Shown here one piece after another: positions 46,937 to 55,973 of a stretch of 64,000 nucleotides of DNA. Origin of the DNA: [Clostridium] polysaccharolyticum (lineage in GTDB: Bacteria; Bacillota; Clostridia; Lachnospirales; Lachnospiraceae). Below the pieces are notes generated by a model that was given only the letters and a program-made list of their open reading frames with translations, did not search any database and was not told the DNA's origin. Position numbers and translations under genes: made by a program. Each line of letters begins with the position of its first letter. Position 1 is the first letter of the stretch. The stretch covers positions 150,618 to 214,617 of the forward strand of contig NZ_FOHN01000005.1 of assembly GCF_900111595.1 (NCBI RefSeq), read 5' to 3'.

Positions 46937-47914
46937 CTAACTCCTAAGCGTATCTAGTTTTTTTAATTGTTCCTCAATATGAACTGTAATATTGTTGATT
47001 ACATCATAAATGGTTCCATAAACCGTACAGCCAGCCGCTTTTACATGACCGCCGCCACCATATTGTTTTGCTACTGCACTGACATCCACATCATGATTGG
47101 ACCGCATACTGACCTTATGCACAAGTGGTCCTGTCTCATGAATCAGAATGGCAACCTCTACCCCCTTTGTTACACGTAACTGATCAACCACACCATCTAA
47201 ATCTTTTGAACCTGCACCATAAAAATCCATTGTTTCTTTCTTTACATAAGAAACAACACATTTTCCCTCTAATACCATGAAACTTTCCAACAGGCAGCGT
47301 CCTAAAATCTGGTTTTGCAAATAGGTTTTCTGATAAAATGTTTCATCTATGATCTTAGAAAATGGAACATCGTAGCTGATTAAGACTGCTGCAAGTTCCA
47401 TTGTATGCCTCGTTGTATTACTATGTTTAAAAACCCCTGTGTCATGTATCATTCCAAGGTATAAGCACGTTGCAAGATCTGTATCCAGCAAATCTCTTTC
47501 CAACAGATCCATAAGCACTTCACAAGTAGAACTTGCTTCCGGCTTAATGAAATTGATATCTGCAAATCCCTGATTGGTGATATGATGATCTATATTGACT
47601 GTTCTCCCCGCATTATGAAACAGCGGTTCAGAAAAACCGAGCCGATCCAGATCTCCACTGTCCAGTGCAAAAAACAAATCGTAAACTGGTTTTTCTGAAC
47701 CATCTATAGTTTGTTTTACAAGGCTGGAATTAGGCAGGAATAAAAACTCATCCTGCACATATTCCAGATAAACATCTACTTTTTTGTTGGGATACTTTTT
47801 TTTCAGGTAGTAGCAAAGCGCTAAACAAGAGCCAACACAGTCACCATCTGGTCTAACATGGCCGCCAATTCCAATTGCCGCTGCATGTTCCATTGACTCA
47901 AATATTGTACGCAT
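46937..47914 (-). CDS. nrnA: DHH-family phosphoesterase, NrnA-type oligoribonuclease/pAp phosphatase
   Basis: A DHH-DHHA1 protein of about 325 residues. Metal ligands appear in GHVRPDGDCVGS and in NIDHHITNQGF; the DHHA1 end has GGGGHVKAAG. NrnA degrades short RNA oligomers and pAp, and the gene lies between rbfA and truB in many Firmicutes, as here. The start is ambiguous between ATG 47920 and ATG 47914; both follow GGAAGGAAG. I prefer 47914 on spacing. Confidence 0.93.
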   Translation of the reverse strand: MRTIFESMEHAAAIGIGGHVRPDGDCVGSCLALCYYLKKKYPNKKVDVYLEYVQDEFLFLPNSSLVKQTIDGSEKPVYDLFFALDSGDLDRLGFSEPLFHNAGRTVNIDHHITNQGFADINFIKPEASSTCEVLMDLLERDLLDTDLATCLYLGMIHDTGVFKHSNTTRHTMELAAVLISYDVPFSKIIDETFYQKTYLQNQILGRCLLESFMVLEGKCVVSYVKKETMDFYGAGSKDLDGVVDQLRVTKGVEVAILIHETGPLVHKVSMRSNHDVDVSAVAKQYGGGGHVKAAGCTVYGTIYDVINNITVHIEEQLKKLDTLRS

Positions 47915-47930
47915 GAACATTACTTCCTTC

Positions 47931-48326
47931 CTATTCTCCAGAATCCTCTTTTTCTGATTCCTCTTCATGACGGATATTCTTTGTTACTTCTTCAATCATT
48001 TTAGACATATTTACTCCATATTCAATGGACTGATCCAGAATAAACGTTAATTCTGGTGTATTTCTAAGGTTTAATCTTTTTGCCAGCTGGCTTCTGATAA
48101 ATGGACCTGCCTTCTTTAATCCTTCCTTTGTTGCCTGCCTGCTTTCCTCATCACCAAGAACACTAATATATGCTTTCGCAAACTTTAAATCGGGTGTTAC
48201 TTCAACCGATACAACAGAAGTCATAGGATTAATTCTAGGATCCTTTACTTCCATGCTGATAATACGGCTTAATTCTTTTTGTACTTCACCATTGATTCGA
48301 GTGTTTTTAATGCTGTTTTTTTTCAC
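47931..48326 (-). CDS. rbfA: 30S ribosome-binding factor A
   Basis: A 131-residue single KH-like domain protein for late 30S maturation. ISMEVKDPRI near residue 26 and AKAYISVLGDEE are typical. It starts with GTG at 48326, whose first base is the last base of the infB stop (TAGTG), so the genes are translationally coupled. A Glu/Ser-rich tail ends the protein. Confidence 0.95.
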   Translation of the reverse strand: MKKNSIKNTRINGEVQKELSRIISMEVKDPRINPMTSVVSVEVTPDLKFAKAYISVLGDEESRQATKEGLKKAGPFIRSQLAKRLNLRNTPELTFILDQSIEYGVNMSKMIEEVTKNIRHEEESEKEDSGE

Positions 48327-51300
48327 TATCTAGGCACCTCTTCCATTACATATAGTTCTATCTGGTCTAATTCATTGATATCGTTGAATTTTTCAAATAC
48401 CAGACCACATTCATATCCAGATGCAACTTCTTTTACATCATCCTTAAATCTCTTTAAAGATGCTAACTTGCCTTCAAAGATCAACTCGCCTTCTCTTGTA
48501 ATACGAGCAGAACATCCACGAACAACTTTTCCGTCTAATACATAAGAACCTGCAATTGTTCCAAGTCCAGAAGCTTTAAATACCTGACGTACTTCTACAT
48601 GGCCAATTACCTTTTCTTCAAAGACAGGATCTAACATACCCTTCATGGCAGCCTGAATATCTTCAATTGCCTGGTAAATGACTTTATATAGTTTTACATC
48701 TACTTTTTCACGCTCAGACATTTCTTTTGCTGTATTGTCTGGCCTTACGTTAAATCCAATGATAATTGCGTTAGACGCACTGGCAAGTGTAACGTCGGAT
48801 TCGTTAATGGCACCAACACCACCATGAATAATGCGGATTGCAACCTCATCGTTGGATAATTTTAATAAGCTTTGTTTTACCGCTTCCACAGAACCTTGAA
48901 CATCCGCTTTCACAATAATGTTAAGTTCTTTGATATTACCAGCCTGAATCTGGGAGAATAATCCGTCTAAGGATAACTTGGCTTTTGTGTCATCTAATAA
49001 TTTTTCCCTGCTCTGTTTAATATAAATTTCCGCAATGTTACGAGCTTCTTTTTCATTTTCTGTTGCCATGAAGATTTCACCAGCGTCAGGAACTTCATTT
49101 AAACCTAAAATCTCAACTGGCGTAGAAGGTGCAGCTTCTTTTACACGCCTTCCTTTATCATCCATCATGGCTCTTACTTTCCCATAAGCAGAACCAATCG
49201 CAATTGGATCTCCAACATGTAATGTTCCTTTTTGCACTAATACCGTTGCAACTGGTCCACGTCCTTTGTCAAGCTGTGCTTCGATTACAATACCTCTTGC
49301 AAGGCGGTCTGCATTGGCTTTTAATTCTAATACTTCAGCAGTTAATGAAATCATTTCAAGAAGTTCCGGAATACCTTCTTTTGTATGAGCAGATACCGGT
49401 ACAAATACCGTATTGCCTCCCCAGTCTTCTGCAACTAATTCATGTTCTACTAATTCCTGTTTTACACGTTCAATATTGGCACTTGGTTTATCAATTTTGT
49501 TTACTGCTACAATGATTTCTACTCCTGCTGCCTTTGCATGGCTGATAGCTTCTACTGTCTGTGGCATTACACCATCATCTGCTGCCACAACTAAGATTGC
49601 AATATCGGTAGACTGGGCACCTCTCATACGCATAGATGTAAACGCTTCATGTCCTGGTGTATCTAAAAACGTAATTGTCTCGCCACCTCTGTCAACAACA
49701 TAAGCACCAATATGCTGTGTAATGCCGCCAGCTTCTCTTTCTGTTACGGCTGTATGACGGATTGCATCAAGAAGGGAAGTTTTTCCGTGGTCAACATGCC
49801 CCATAACACAGACTACTGGAGGACGTTTGCTCATTAAGCTTTCGTCTTCTTCTTCCTCTTTTAATAATTCTTCGATTACGTCAACTTTTACTTCCTGTTC
49901 CGCAATGATATCATACTCTAATGCAATTTCTTCTGCTTCTTCAAATGTAATTTCGCTGTTGATAGAAACCATTTTGCCTGCTAAAAATAATTTTTTAACA
50001 ATAACAGAAGCGTTTATCTTCATCTTATCAGCTAATTCCTTAATCGTTAATACTTCAGGAATTGTGATTTGCTTGATTTCTTCTTCTACCACTGGTTCTA
50101 CTGCCTTAGGTTTCTGGAATGCACCTTTTCTGTTTGGATCTTTCTTAGGAGTTTCTGGAATGCCCTTCTTGCTATTACGTTTCCCATTTTTCCCATTTTT
50201 TCCGTTTTTCATTAATTCCATTGGATCATTATCGAAGTTTTTCTTCTTATCAAAACGGCTGTCATTCTGGCGTTTGCCTTTATTCTGTGCTCTGTTAGGC
50301 TTTTGTGTTTCTTCTGCCTTAGCAATCATCTTATCTAAACTGTCACCTGGTTTTCCGCCACGCCTGTCATTGCCTCCTAGTCTTCCACCATTATCACGGT
50401 TTCCGTATGGACGCCCGCCTTCATTTCTCTGTCCACCATTGTTATTGCGGTTAAATGGGCGGTCTCCATTTTCACGTCTCTGATATGGGCGGTCTCCATT
50501 ATTGTTACGGCTGTAGGATCTGTCTCCATTGTTTGGACGGTCTCCATTTTCACGTCTCTGGTATGGGCGGTCTCCATTATTGTTACGGCTGTAGGATCTG
50601 TCTCCATTATTTGGACGGTCTCCATTTTCACGCCTCTGGTATGGGCGGTCTCCGTTACTGTTACGGTTCTGTCCATATCTTCCACCTTCACGGTTTCCAT
50701 TCTGGCCCTGTCTGTTGTCATTTTTTTCTCTTCCCTGTCCGTTATTACGGAAATCTTTGTTCTGGCCTCTGCTCTGGCCATTGTTATTACGGTTTTGACC
50801 TTGGTTAGGTTTACGATCTGATTGTTCTCTTCTATTATCTTCTCTATTTTCCACTTTACTATCTATCCTTTTTTCCTCTTTTTGCGTTTCCTGTTTCTTA
50901 TCCACACCACTTTGCATTGTCTGGTCCTTATTATTATTTAAACTCTTATTCTCTATAATAGTCACTACTTTCTCTGTTTTTTCTGCTTCATTCTGGACAG
51001 TTTCTTTTGCAGGTTCCTTTCTATTAAGAACAGAAGGTTCTGGCTTTTGTTTCTTTTCTAAAGGAATCTCTTGTTTTTTTAAAGCATCCTTATCATAAGT
51101 TTCCTCGTTACCAGGCTGCTTTTCTGAAGCTTCTTTCGAATTAGGTTTTTCTTCCTTAGGCTTCATTTGGTCATCCTGTTGTTTCGGATTAACCTTTTTA
51201 GGCGATATCTTTTCTTTCGTTACTTTTAATTCCTGATGTGCTTCCTCATTGATAGCAGCTTTATCAGCTGCCTTTAATGTATTATTATCGTCCTTTATGT

Positions 51301-51550
51301 CAACTTTTATTTCTTTCTTTTTAGAATTTTCGGCTACCTTTTCTAGTTTGTCGGCTTTTTCATTCAAGAAAATACTATCTTCTTCCATCTTCTTGGGTTT
51401 AAAGTTTTTTAATACAAACGCAATGGCTTCATCCTCAATATTGCTTTGAGGACTTTTCACGCCGAAGCCATTATTGTTCAGTGCTTTCACTAAATCTGTA
51501 CTTTTTATATTTAGGCTTTTTGCTATTTCGTATATTCTCATTTTTGCCAT
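48326..51550 (-). CDS. infB: Translation initiation factor IF-2 with repetitive basic N-terminal extension
   Basis: At 1074 residues this is longer than most IF-2 proteins. An IF2_N helix domain opens it (residues 1-50), a Lys/Glu-rich region follows to about 240, then an Asn/Arg/Gly/Asp-rich segment (about 240-430) built on [10 protein letters not shown] and [10 protein letters not shown] repeats. A second IF2_N motif lies near 490-540 and the G domain begins near 581 ([21 protein letters not shown]). Domains II-IV complete it. GGAGG precedes the start by 8 bases. The repeat region resembles RGG-type RNA-binding or phase-separating tails. Confidence 0.96.
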   Translation of the reverse strand: MAKMRIYEIAKSLNIKSTDLVKALNNNGFGVKSPQSNIEDEAIAFVLKNFKPKKMEEDSIFLNEKADKLEKVAENSKKKEIKVDIKDDNNTLKAADKAAINEEAHQELKVTKEKISPKKVNPKQQDDQMKPKEEKPNSKEASEKQPGNEETYDKDALKKQEIPLEKKQKPEPSVLNRKEPAKETVQNEAEKTEKVVTIIENKSLNNNKDQTMQSGVDKKQETQKEEKRIDSKVENREDNRREQSDRKPNQGQNRNNNGQSRGQNKDFRNNGQGREKNDNRQGQNGNREGGRYGQNRNSNGDRPYQRRENGDRPNNGDRSYSRNNNGDRPYQRRENGDRPNNGDRSYSRNNNGDRPYQRRENGDRPFNRNNNGGQRNEGGRPYGNRDNGGRLGGNDRRGGKPGDSLDKMIAKAEETQKPNRAQNKGKRQNDSRFDKKKNFDNDPMELMKNGKNGKNGKRNSKKGIPETPKKDPNRKGAFQKPKAVEPVVEEEIKQITIPEVLTIKELADKMKINASVIVKKLFLAGKMVSINSEITFEEAEEIALEYDIIAEQEVKVDVIEELLKEEEEDESLMSKRPPVVCVMGHVDHGKTSLLDAIRHTAVTEREAGGITQHIGAYVVDRGGETITFLDTPGHEAFTSMRMRGAQSTDIAILVVAADDGVMPQTVEAISHAKAAGVEIIVAVNKIDKPSANIERVKQELVEHELVAEDWGGNTVFVPVSAHTKEGIPELLEMISLTAEVLELKANADRLARGIVIEAQLDKGRGPVATVLVQKGTLHVGDPIAIGSAYGKVRAMMDDKGRRVKEAAPSTPVEILGLNEVPDAGEIFMATENEKEARNIAEIYIKQSREKLLDDTKAKLSLDGLFSQIQAGNIKELNIIVKADVQGSVEAVKQSLLKLSNDEVAIRIIHGGVGAINESDVTLASASNAIIIGFNVRPDNTAKEMSEREKVDVKLYKVIYQAIEDIQAAMKGMLDPVFEEKVIGHVEVRQVFKASGLGTIAGSYVLDGKVVRGCSARITREGELIFEGKLASLKRFKDDVKEVASGYECGLVFEKFNDINELDQIELYVMEEVPR
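50461..50694 (-). repeat. 78-bp tandem repeat inside infB
   Basis: Units starting at 50461, 50539 and 50617 are nearly identical over 78 bp (26 codons), encoding [14 protein letters not shown] plus [12 protein letters not shown]. The last unit is partial. The very low divergence implies recent expansion. Confidence 0.88.
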
Positions 51551-51562
51551 ACTGCCTACCTC

Positions 51563-51865
51563 CTATAAAAGTTGTTTTTCGACTGCACGGGCTAATCCCT
51601 GGTCAGTGAATGCCAAAGATGCTCTCATTTCCTTTCCCATTGCGTGACCTAGTTCCTCTTTCGTAGCAGTAAAATAAATCGGAACTTTATACCATTCACA
51701 CATATTGGTAAATTTCTTTTTTGTATTCTGAGATGCATCTTCTGCCACAATGACTAAGTATGCTCTGTTTTCTTTCACAGCCTTTTCTGTTAAGAATTCC
51801 CCACAAGCTACATTTCTAGACTTGATTCCTAATCCGACATATGAAAGAATCTTAGTTTTGTTCAA
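51563..51865 (-). CDS. L7Ae-family RNA-binding protein YlxQ
   Basis: A 100-residue kink-turn binding-type protein. GLGIKSRNVACGEFLTEKAV at about 12-31 and LVIVAEDASQNTKKKF at about 37-52 are typical of YlxQ/L7Ae. It overlaps the rnpM gene by 14 bp and is followed 12 bp later by infB. A ribosome- or RNA-associated role is inferred from the family. Confidence 0.9.
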   Translation of the reverse strand: MNKTKILSYVGLGIKSRNVACGEFLTEKAVKENRAYLVIVAEDASQNTKKKFTNMCEWYKVPIYFTATKEELGHAMGKEMRASLAFTDQGLARAVEKQLL

Positions 51866-52127
51866 CCGCTGTCAGCTCCTTTTCCAATTGGTCATAAATT
51901 TCATCCGGGATGGTAGTTTTTAAAGACCTCTCAATAGCTTTTGTTTTTCTGGCTTTCTTCAGGCAATCGAAGGAATTGCATAAATAGGCGCCTCGGCCGT
52001 TTTTCTTACCTGTAAAATCAATTACGATTTCTTCTTCCGGTGTTTTTATCACGCGAATGAGTTCCTTTTTTGTCTTCATCTCTTTGCAGCCTGTACATTG
52101 CCTCATAGGGATCTTCTTTTTTATCAT
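51852..52127 (-). CDS. rnpM: RNase P modulator RnpM (YlxR/DUF448)
   Basis: A 91-residue protein with the YlxR signature MRQCTGCKEMKTKKELIRV (residues 8-26) and NGRGAYLCNSFDCLKKA. The four cysteines fit the family. It lies between nusA and ylxQ as in most Firmicutes. Family work points to binding RNase P RNA; the sequence alone shows only membership. Confidence 0.93.
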   Translation of the reverse strand: MIKKKIPMRQCTGCKEMKTKKELIRVIKTPEEEIVIDFTGKKNGRGAYLCNSFDCLKKARKTKAIERSLKTTIPDEIYDQLEKELTAVEQN

Positions 52128-52150
52128 ATGAAAAACCTCCCAACGTGAAA

Positions 52151-53275
52151 TTAAAAATCAAAGCCGTTGTATTCATTCTCTCCGTCATGAAGATCTAGGC
52201 TGGGATCTGGCATGTCAGCACTAGCATCTAAAACAGAATGAACTTGTGACTCACTCTTAATGTCAATCTTATATCCTGTCAATCTAGCAGCCAAACGAGC
52301 ATTTTGCCCTTCTTTTCCAATTGCAAGGGATAATTGATAATCTGGCACTACAACTTCTGCACTCTTTTCCTCTGTATCCACTTCAACTGAAACAACTTTT
52401 GCTGGGCTTAATGCATTTTCAATCAATACTTTTGGATCTTCACTCCAGGTAATGATATCAATCTTCTCTCCACGCAGTTCGTTTACGATAGCATTTACTC
52501 TCGCACCGTTCATCCCAACGCAGGCACCTACCGGATCAATGTCTGGATGTGAAGTATAAACTGCCATCTTGGTTCTGGAACCAGCTTCACGCGCGATACT
52601 TTTTATTTCAACGATTCCTTCACGAATTTCTGTAACTTCAGCTTCAAATAAACGTTTTACCAGTTCTGGATGGGTTCTGGAAACCGTAATTCTAGGTCCC
52701 TTTGTTGTATCCTTTACTTCAATAATATAAAGTTTGATACGGTCAGTTGGTCTAAAACGTTCCCCTTTCACTTGTTCGTTTTCTGTAAGAATCGCATCCA
52801 CCTTACCTAAGTTTACGCTTACGTTGTTTCCAACATAACGCTGTACGATACCTGTTACGATATCTTTTTCTTTCTCATAGTACTGATGGTAAAGAACTTT
52901 ACGTTCTTCTTCTCTGATTTTCTGAACAACAACCTGTTTTGCTTTCTGTGCAGCAATTCTTCCAAAATTAGCTGGTGTAACTTCTACTTGTACCGTATCC
53001 CCAAGGCTTGCTAATGGAAAGTTCAAGATACCTTCTGCTACACTGATTTCCGATGCAGGATCCGTTACTTCCTCTACAATCTTACGTTCTGCATAAACAC
53101 CGACGGCTCCTGTTTCACGGTTAATATTTACTCGGATGTTGTCTGCTTTGCCAAAATGGTTTTTGCAAGCTGCAACTAGAGAGTTTTCTAATGCTTCTAA
53201 TAAGATATCTTTGCTAATGTCTTTTTCCTTCTCAATCTGGTTTAATGCTTCGATTAATTCTTTATTTGAGTCCAT
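52151..53275 (-). CDS. nusA: Transcription termination/antitermination factor NusA
   Basis: A 374-residue NusA of the short Firmicute type: N-terminal RNAP-binding domain, S1 domain (about 130-200), and two KH domains ([18 protein letters not shown] and [23 protein letters not shown]). It lacks the C-terminal acidic repeats of E. coli NusA, as is normal for this group. It follows rimP by about 85 bp. Confidence 0.96.
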   Translation of the reverse strand: MDSNKELIEALNQIEKEKDISKDILLEALENSLVAACKNHFGKADNIRVNINRETGAVGVYAERKIVEEVTDPASEISVAEGILNFPLASLGDTVQVEVTPANFGRIAAQKAKQVVVQKIREEERKVLYHQYYEKEKDIVTGIVQRYVGNNVSVNLGKVDAILTENEQVKGERFRPTDRIKLYIIEVKDTTKGPRITVSRTHPELVKRLFEAEVTEIREGIVEIKSIAREAGSRTKMAVYTSHPDIDPVGACVGMNGARVNAIVNELRGEKIDIITWSEDPKVLIENALSPAKVVSVEVDTEEKSAEVVVPDYQLSLAIGKEGQNARLAARLTGYKIDIKSESQVHSVLDASADMPDPSLDLHDGENEYNGFDF

Positions 53276-53359
53276 TTTTATCCTCCTAAACTCGGCTTCT
53301 TATTGTTTCTTCTATGATAAGCTTTATTAACCTTTCCTGCTGTCCCATAACGGTACTGT

Positions 53360-53851
53360 TTAAAAAGGAATTGCTAACCGGATCATTGCAATATCTTTTC
53401 TTTGCAGTTCCATTGCTGATTCATCTTCCAGCTCAATTGTGACTGTGCTTTCATCAAATGCCGTTAAGAATCCGGAAAATTCTTTCACGGAAACTTCTTT
53501 GTTTTTACGCATCTGTTTGATGCCTTTATAAAGCTTGATTTCTACTTCTTCCCCAATGCTTCTTTTTAAGTCTTTGTCTTTCTTTAACTGACGGCCAAGT
53601 CCTGGTGAACTTACTTCCATAATATAAGAATCTTCAATAAAATCTTCTTTATCCAGCAAATCACTAAATTCTCTGCTTACAAGTTCACAGTCATCAACGG
53701 TAATACCACCTGGCTTGTCAATGAAAGCTCTTAAAAACCAGTTAGAACCTTCTTTTACATACTCCACATCTACTAGCTCGAATTGGTTTTTTGCAACAAT
53801 CGGCTCAATCAATGCTTCCGCACGTTTTTCATAATCTTCCTTTTTGCTCAT
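53360..53851 (-). CDS. rimP: Ribosome maturation factor RimP
   Basis: A 163-residue 30S assembly factor, with GGITVDDCELVSREFSDLLD and YIMEVSSPGLGRQLKKDKD as clear family blocks. I set the start at the ATG 53851 (MSKKEDYEKR), preceded by AAAGGAG; the longer frame has no ribosome site. It is the first gene of the nine-gene nusA-infB operon. Confidence 0.94.
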   Translation of the reverse strand: MSKKEDYEKRAEALIEPIVAKNQFELVDVEYVKEGSNWFLRAFIDKPGGITVDDCELVSREFSDLLDKEDFIEDSYIMEVSSPGLGRQLKKDKDLKRSIGEEVEIKLYKGIKQMRKNKEVSVKEFSGFLTAFDESTVTIELEDESAMELQRKDIAMIRLAIPF

Positions 53852-53922
53852 ACTTAACTCCTTTGTTAGACGGTACGGAATCAAGTGCCAAATCATGGCA
53901 TACGTTCTTCACACAAAAATAC

Positions 53923-53948
53923 AAGGAGTGAACTTGCGTCCACTCCTT
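53923..53948 (-). terminator. Hairpin in the rimP leader, possible attenuator
   Basis: A perfect 8-bp stem AAGGAGTG/CACTCCTT with a 10-base loop is followed on the minus strand by GTATTTTTG. It lies between the promoter and rimP, about 70 nt before the start, so it may terminate part of the operon's transcripts. It also hides a Shine-Dalgarno-like AAGGAG. Confidence 0.55.
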
Positions 53949-53987
53949 TCTAAATCGTTCCGTATCGTACTAATGTACTCTTCTAGT

Positions 53988-54016
53988 AGTTTAACACTTG
54001 TTGGTAAGAAATGCAA
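53988..54016 (-). promoter_or_regulatory. Promoter of the nusA-infB operon
   Basis: TTGCAT (54016-54011) and TAAACT (53993-53988) on the minus strand, 17 bp apart. The leader to rimP is about 130 nt and holds the hairpin at 53923-53948. Confidence 0.65.
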
Positions 54017-54059
54017 GAGGTTTTTGAAAATGTTTTGATGACATAGTAGTTTGCTTTAT

Positions 54060-55241
54060 TTATTCCGACACTTTACTTCGTAAAATTCCCTTTTCGTAAA
54101 CATGATTACCTGTAGAGCCTTTGTATGTATTTATTTCATCTTTAATTTGTTTAATTTGATCTTTATTAAACTCAGCCTCCTCAATATCTTTATTTCCATA
54201 TATCTCTATAAGTGTTTTTTTCAGATTATTATACCCTAATCCGGCTCCATGGAAATGATCAAATTCTTTTCGATTAAACTTCTGGTCATCTAAGTATTTA
54301 GTCTGCATTCGCGGTTTTGATTTATTAGGACCTTTTGATTTATTAGATGCTTCATCTAAAGCAGGTTCTTCATATTTCACAAATGTATCTGTTCCACCAT
54401 TGAAAATATCATATACTAATCCATCCGACTTTTGATACCCCGCAGCAATCTCATCATGATGATGTCTTATCACATACCCTCCAACATGAAACGTATCTTT
54501 TTCTCTTCCTTTTGTTGTATACAGCCACACTTTTGCTTTATCATTAGTACGAAATGCATCGCCATGTTCATTTCCTTGAATTCCTCCTTTTTCCTTTGCC
54601 TTTTCTTTACATGCCTCTTCCCCTTCACACAATGCTGCATTAACCCCTTTTACCCAATAAAACCCATTTTCATTTTTAAGAATTTTATTCGCTGTTAGTC
54701 CGTTATCATTATGCATTCCGAGTGCCCTCTGCATAACGCCCCCACCACGTCCGCCATCTTTTAATTCTCCTCCAGCACTTTTACACTGCAAAGCCTTTGC
54801 TCCCATTACATCCGCTTCCTGTTCTAATCCTGCATTGTCATTGACACTCATCCCATTGACCGTAGTAGTTGGCTTAACTCTCCCCTGTTTCTGCTGCACC
54901 ACATGCCAAGCCTCATGGGCAAGATGCTTTTCCTGTCCAGGTGCCACATGAATATCCGTTCCGCTTGTATAAGCATGGGCCTGTACCATAGCCGGCTTGG
55001 ATGAATTAAAATGCACTTTTACATCATCCATACTATACCCAGACATGGACTCAATACCCGACTTTAACTGATCCGAAAGTCCTGTATTGTTTTTCTTTCT
55101 CTGTATGTTCTCAATCGGTCTGAAATCACTTGCCTTTAACTGATGTGTTACCATAGAAGTCCTGCCTGCTGCCTGACTTACTTTCCCACTCACGCTTGAA
55201 TCATGATGTAACAGATTCTTTTTTCTTTCCACTTGATACAT
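54060..55241 (-). CDS. DUF4157 (eCIS-core) protein, putative toxin or injected effector
   Basis: A 393-residue protein. The DUF4157 domain spans about residues 55-150 and has the motifs SGYSMDDVKVHFNSSKPA, GTDIHVAPGQ and the zincin-like HEAWHVVQQKQGRVKP (HEAWH at about 109-113). This domain marks cargo of extracellular contractile injection systems and phage-like particles. The C-terminal about 220 residues are unrecognised; HHHDEIAAGY, EFDHFHGAGLGY and a Lys-rich tail are visible, and a toxin activity is plausible. No sheath, tube or baseplate genes are in the window, so it is an orphan here. No immunity gene is adjacent. The start follows GGAGG by 7 bases. Confidence 0.82.
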   Translation of the reverse strand: MYQVERKKNLLHHDSSVSGKVSQAAGRTSMVTHQLKASDFRPIENIQRKKNNTGLSDQLKSGIESMSGYSMDDVKVHFNSSKPAMVQAHAYTSGTDIHVAPGQEKHLAHEAWHVVQQKQGRVKPTTTVNGMSVNDNAGLEQEADVMGAKALQCKSAGGELKDGGRGGGVMQRALGMHNDNGLTANKILKNENGFYWVKGVNAALCEGEEACKEKAKEKGGIQGNEHGDAFRTNDKAKVWLYTTKGREKDTFHVGGYVIRHHHDEIAAGYQKSDGLVYDIFNGGTDTFVKYEEPALDEASNKSKGPNKSKPRMQTKYLDDQKFNRKEFDHFHGAGLGYNNLKKTLIEIYGNKDIEEAEFNKDQIKQIKDEINTYKGSTGNHVYEKGILRSKVSE

Positions 55242-55452
55242 TTTTATTCCTCCAACCATTCTATCCAATCGTTCCATGACTTTCTATTACTACCTTATAT
55301 ATAAATAATACTATAAACATGGCAAAAAAGAAAGACTTGCATTTTATGTAAAAATCAAGTAACTTAACCGCCTATCCCACCACAATTTTCATTCTGCTTC
55401 CTCAGCAGAAGCAAAAATCCTCACAAAATTTTTAAATTGTTTAAAAAAATAC

Positions 55453-55481
55453 TTGCATTTTCATCCTATATGTTGTATTAT
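55453..55481 (+). promoter_or_regulatory. Promoter of tRNA-Glu
   Basis: TTGCAT (55453-55458) and TATTAT (55476-55481) with a 17-bp spacer, 15 bp before the mature tRNA 5' end. Confidence 0.7.
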
Positions 55482-55496
55482 TATTTTCGTCGTTAA

Positions 55497-55568
55497 GGCC
55501 TGTTGGTCAAGAGGTTAAGACGTCGCCCTCTCACGGCGAAAACAGGGGTTCGAGTCCCCTACAGGCTG
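55497..55568 (+). tRNA. tRNA-Glu (anticodon CTC)
   Basis: A full cloverleaf can be drawn: acceptor GGCCTGT/ACAGGCT (first pair G-U), D-loop GGTCAAGAGGTTAAGAC, anticodon stem TCGCC/GGCGA with loop CTCTCAC (anticodon CTC), and T-loop GGTTCGAGTCC. Discriminator G; CCA is not encoded. A TTTTTT run follows directly. Confidence 0.95.
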
Positions 55569-55768
55569 TTTTTTATTTAACATATTATCTAGAATGCTGT
55601 TTTGTGATTCTGCTCATGAAACAGTATTTTTTTTGTAGCTTTTATCCCTATTCTTTTTCTCCATTTTTTTCTTTCCTATTCCTTTCTGCAACTTATGCTG
55701 TATTTTTTATCAGCTTGATACATTTTTTTATTCATTTTGACGAAAAACATATCTTTCTTAGAATTAAT

Positions 55769-55778
55769 ATGGTATAAT
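55769..55778 (+). promoter_or_regulatory. Extended -10 promoter of the xylanase gene
   Basis: ATGGTATAAT gives TG-N-TATAAT at 55770-55778, with no good -35. The transcript would have a leader of about 190 nt, which contains AAAGGAGG near 55790 without a following start and a CAAGTAA/TTACTTG hairpin near 55873-55890. Confidence 0.5.
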
Positions 55779-55973
55779 AGTCCCGAATGAAAGGAGGCAT
55801 AGGGGAATTTAAATTACATTACGAAAGAGAAAACAGTTGTCTGCATGATTCTTGACTGCATGGATTTATTTACAAGTAATGTTTTACTTGCCATAAGTTT
55901 TTGCTAAAGTCTTTCATCCAGCTAACTGCTATTAAAATTGTGCAACTGCATAAAAATTTTAGGAGGGTTAAAT

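Noticed and set aside
50450..50700. Regular repeats that could suggest a CRISPR array
   Set aside because: The repeats are tandem 78-bp coding units within infB, with no unique spacers of fixed length and no cas genes; the linker repeats at 43177 and 60513 were rejected for the same reason.
50377..50781. Repeat-rich 134-residue minus-strand ORF and opposing plus-strand ORF at 50455-50808
   Set aside because: Both are alternative-frame shadows of the infB repeat region.
55497..55568. tRNA-Glu as an attachment site for an integrated element carrying the DUF4157 gene
   Set aside because: No integrase gene and no duplicated tRNA 3' end were seen nearby.
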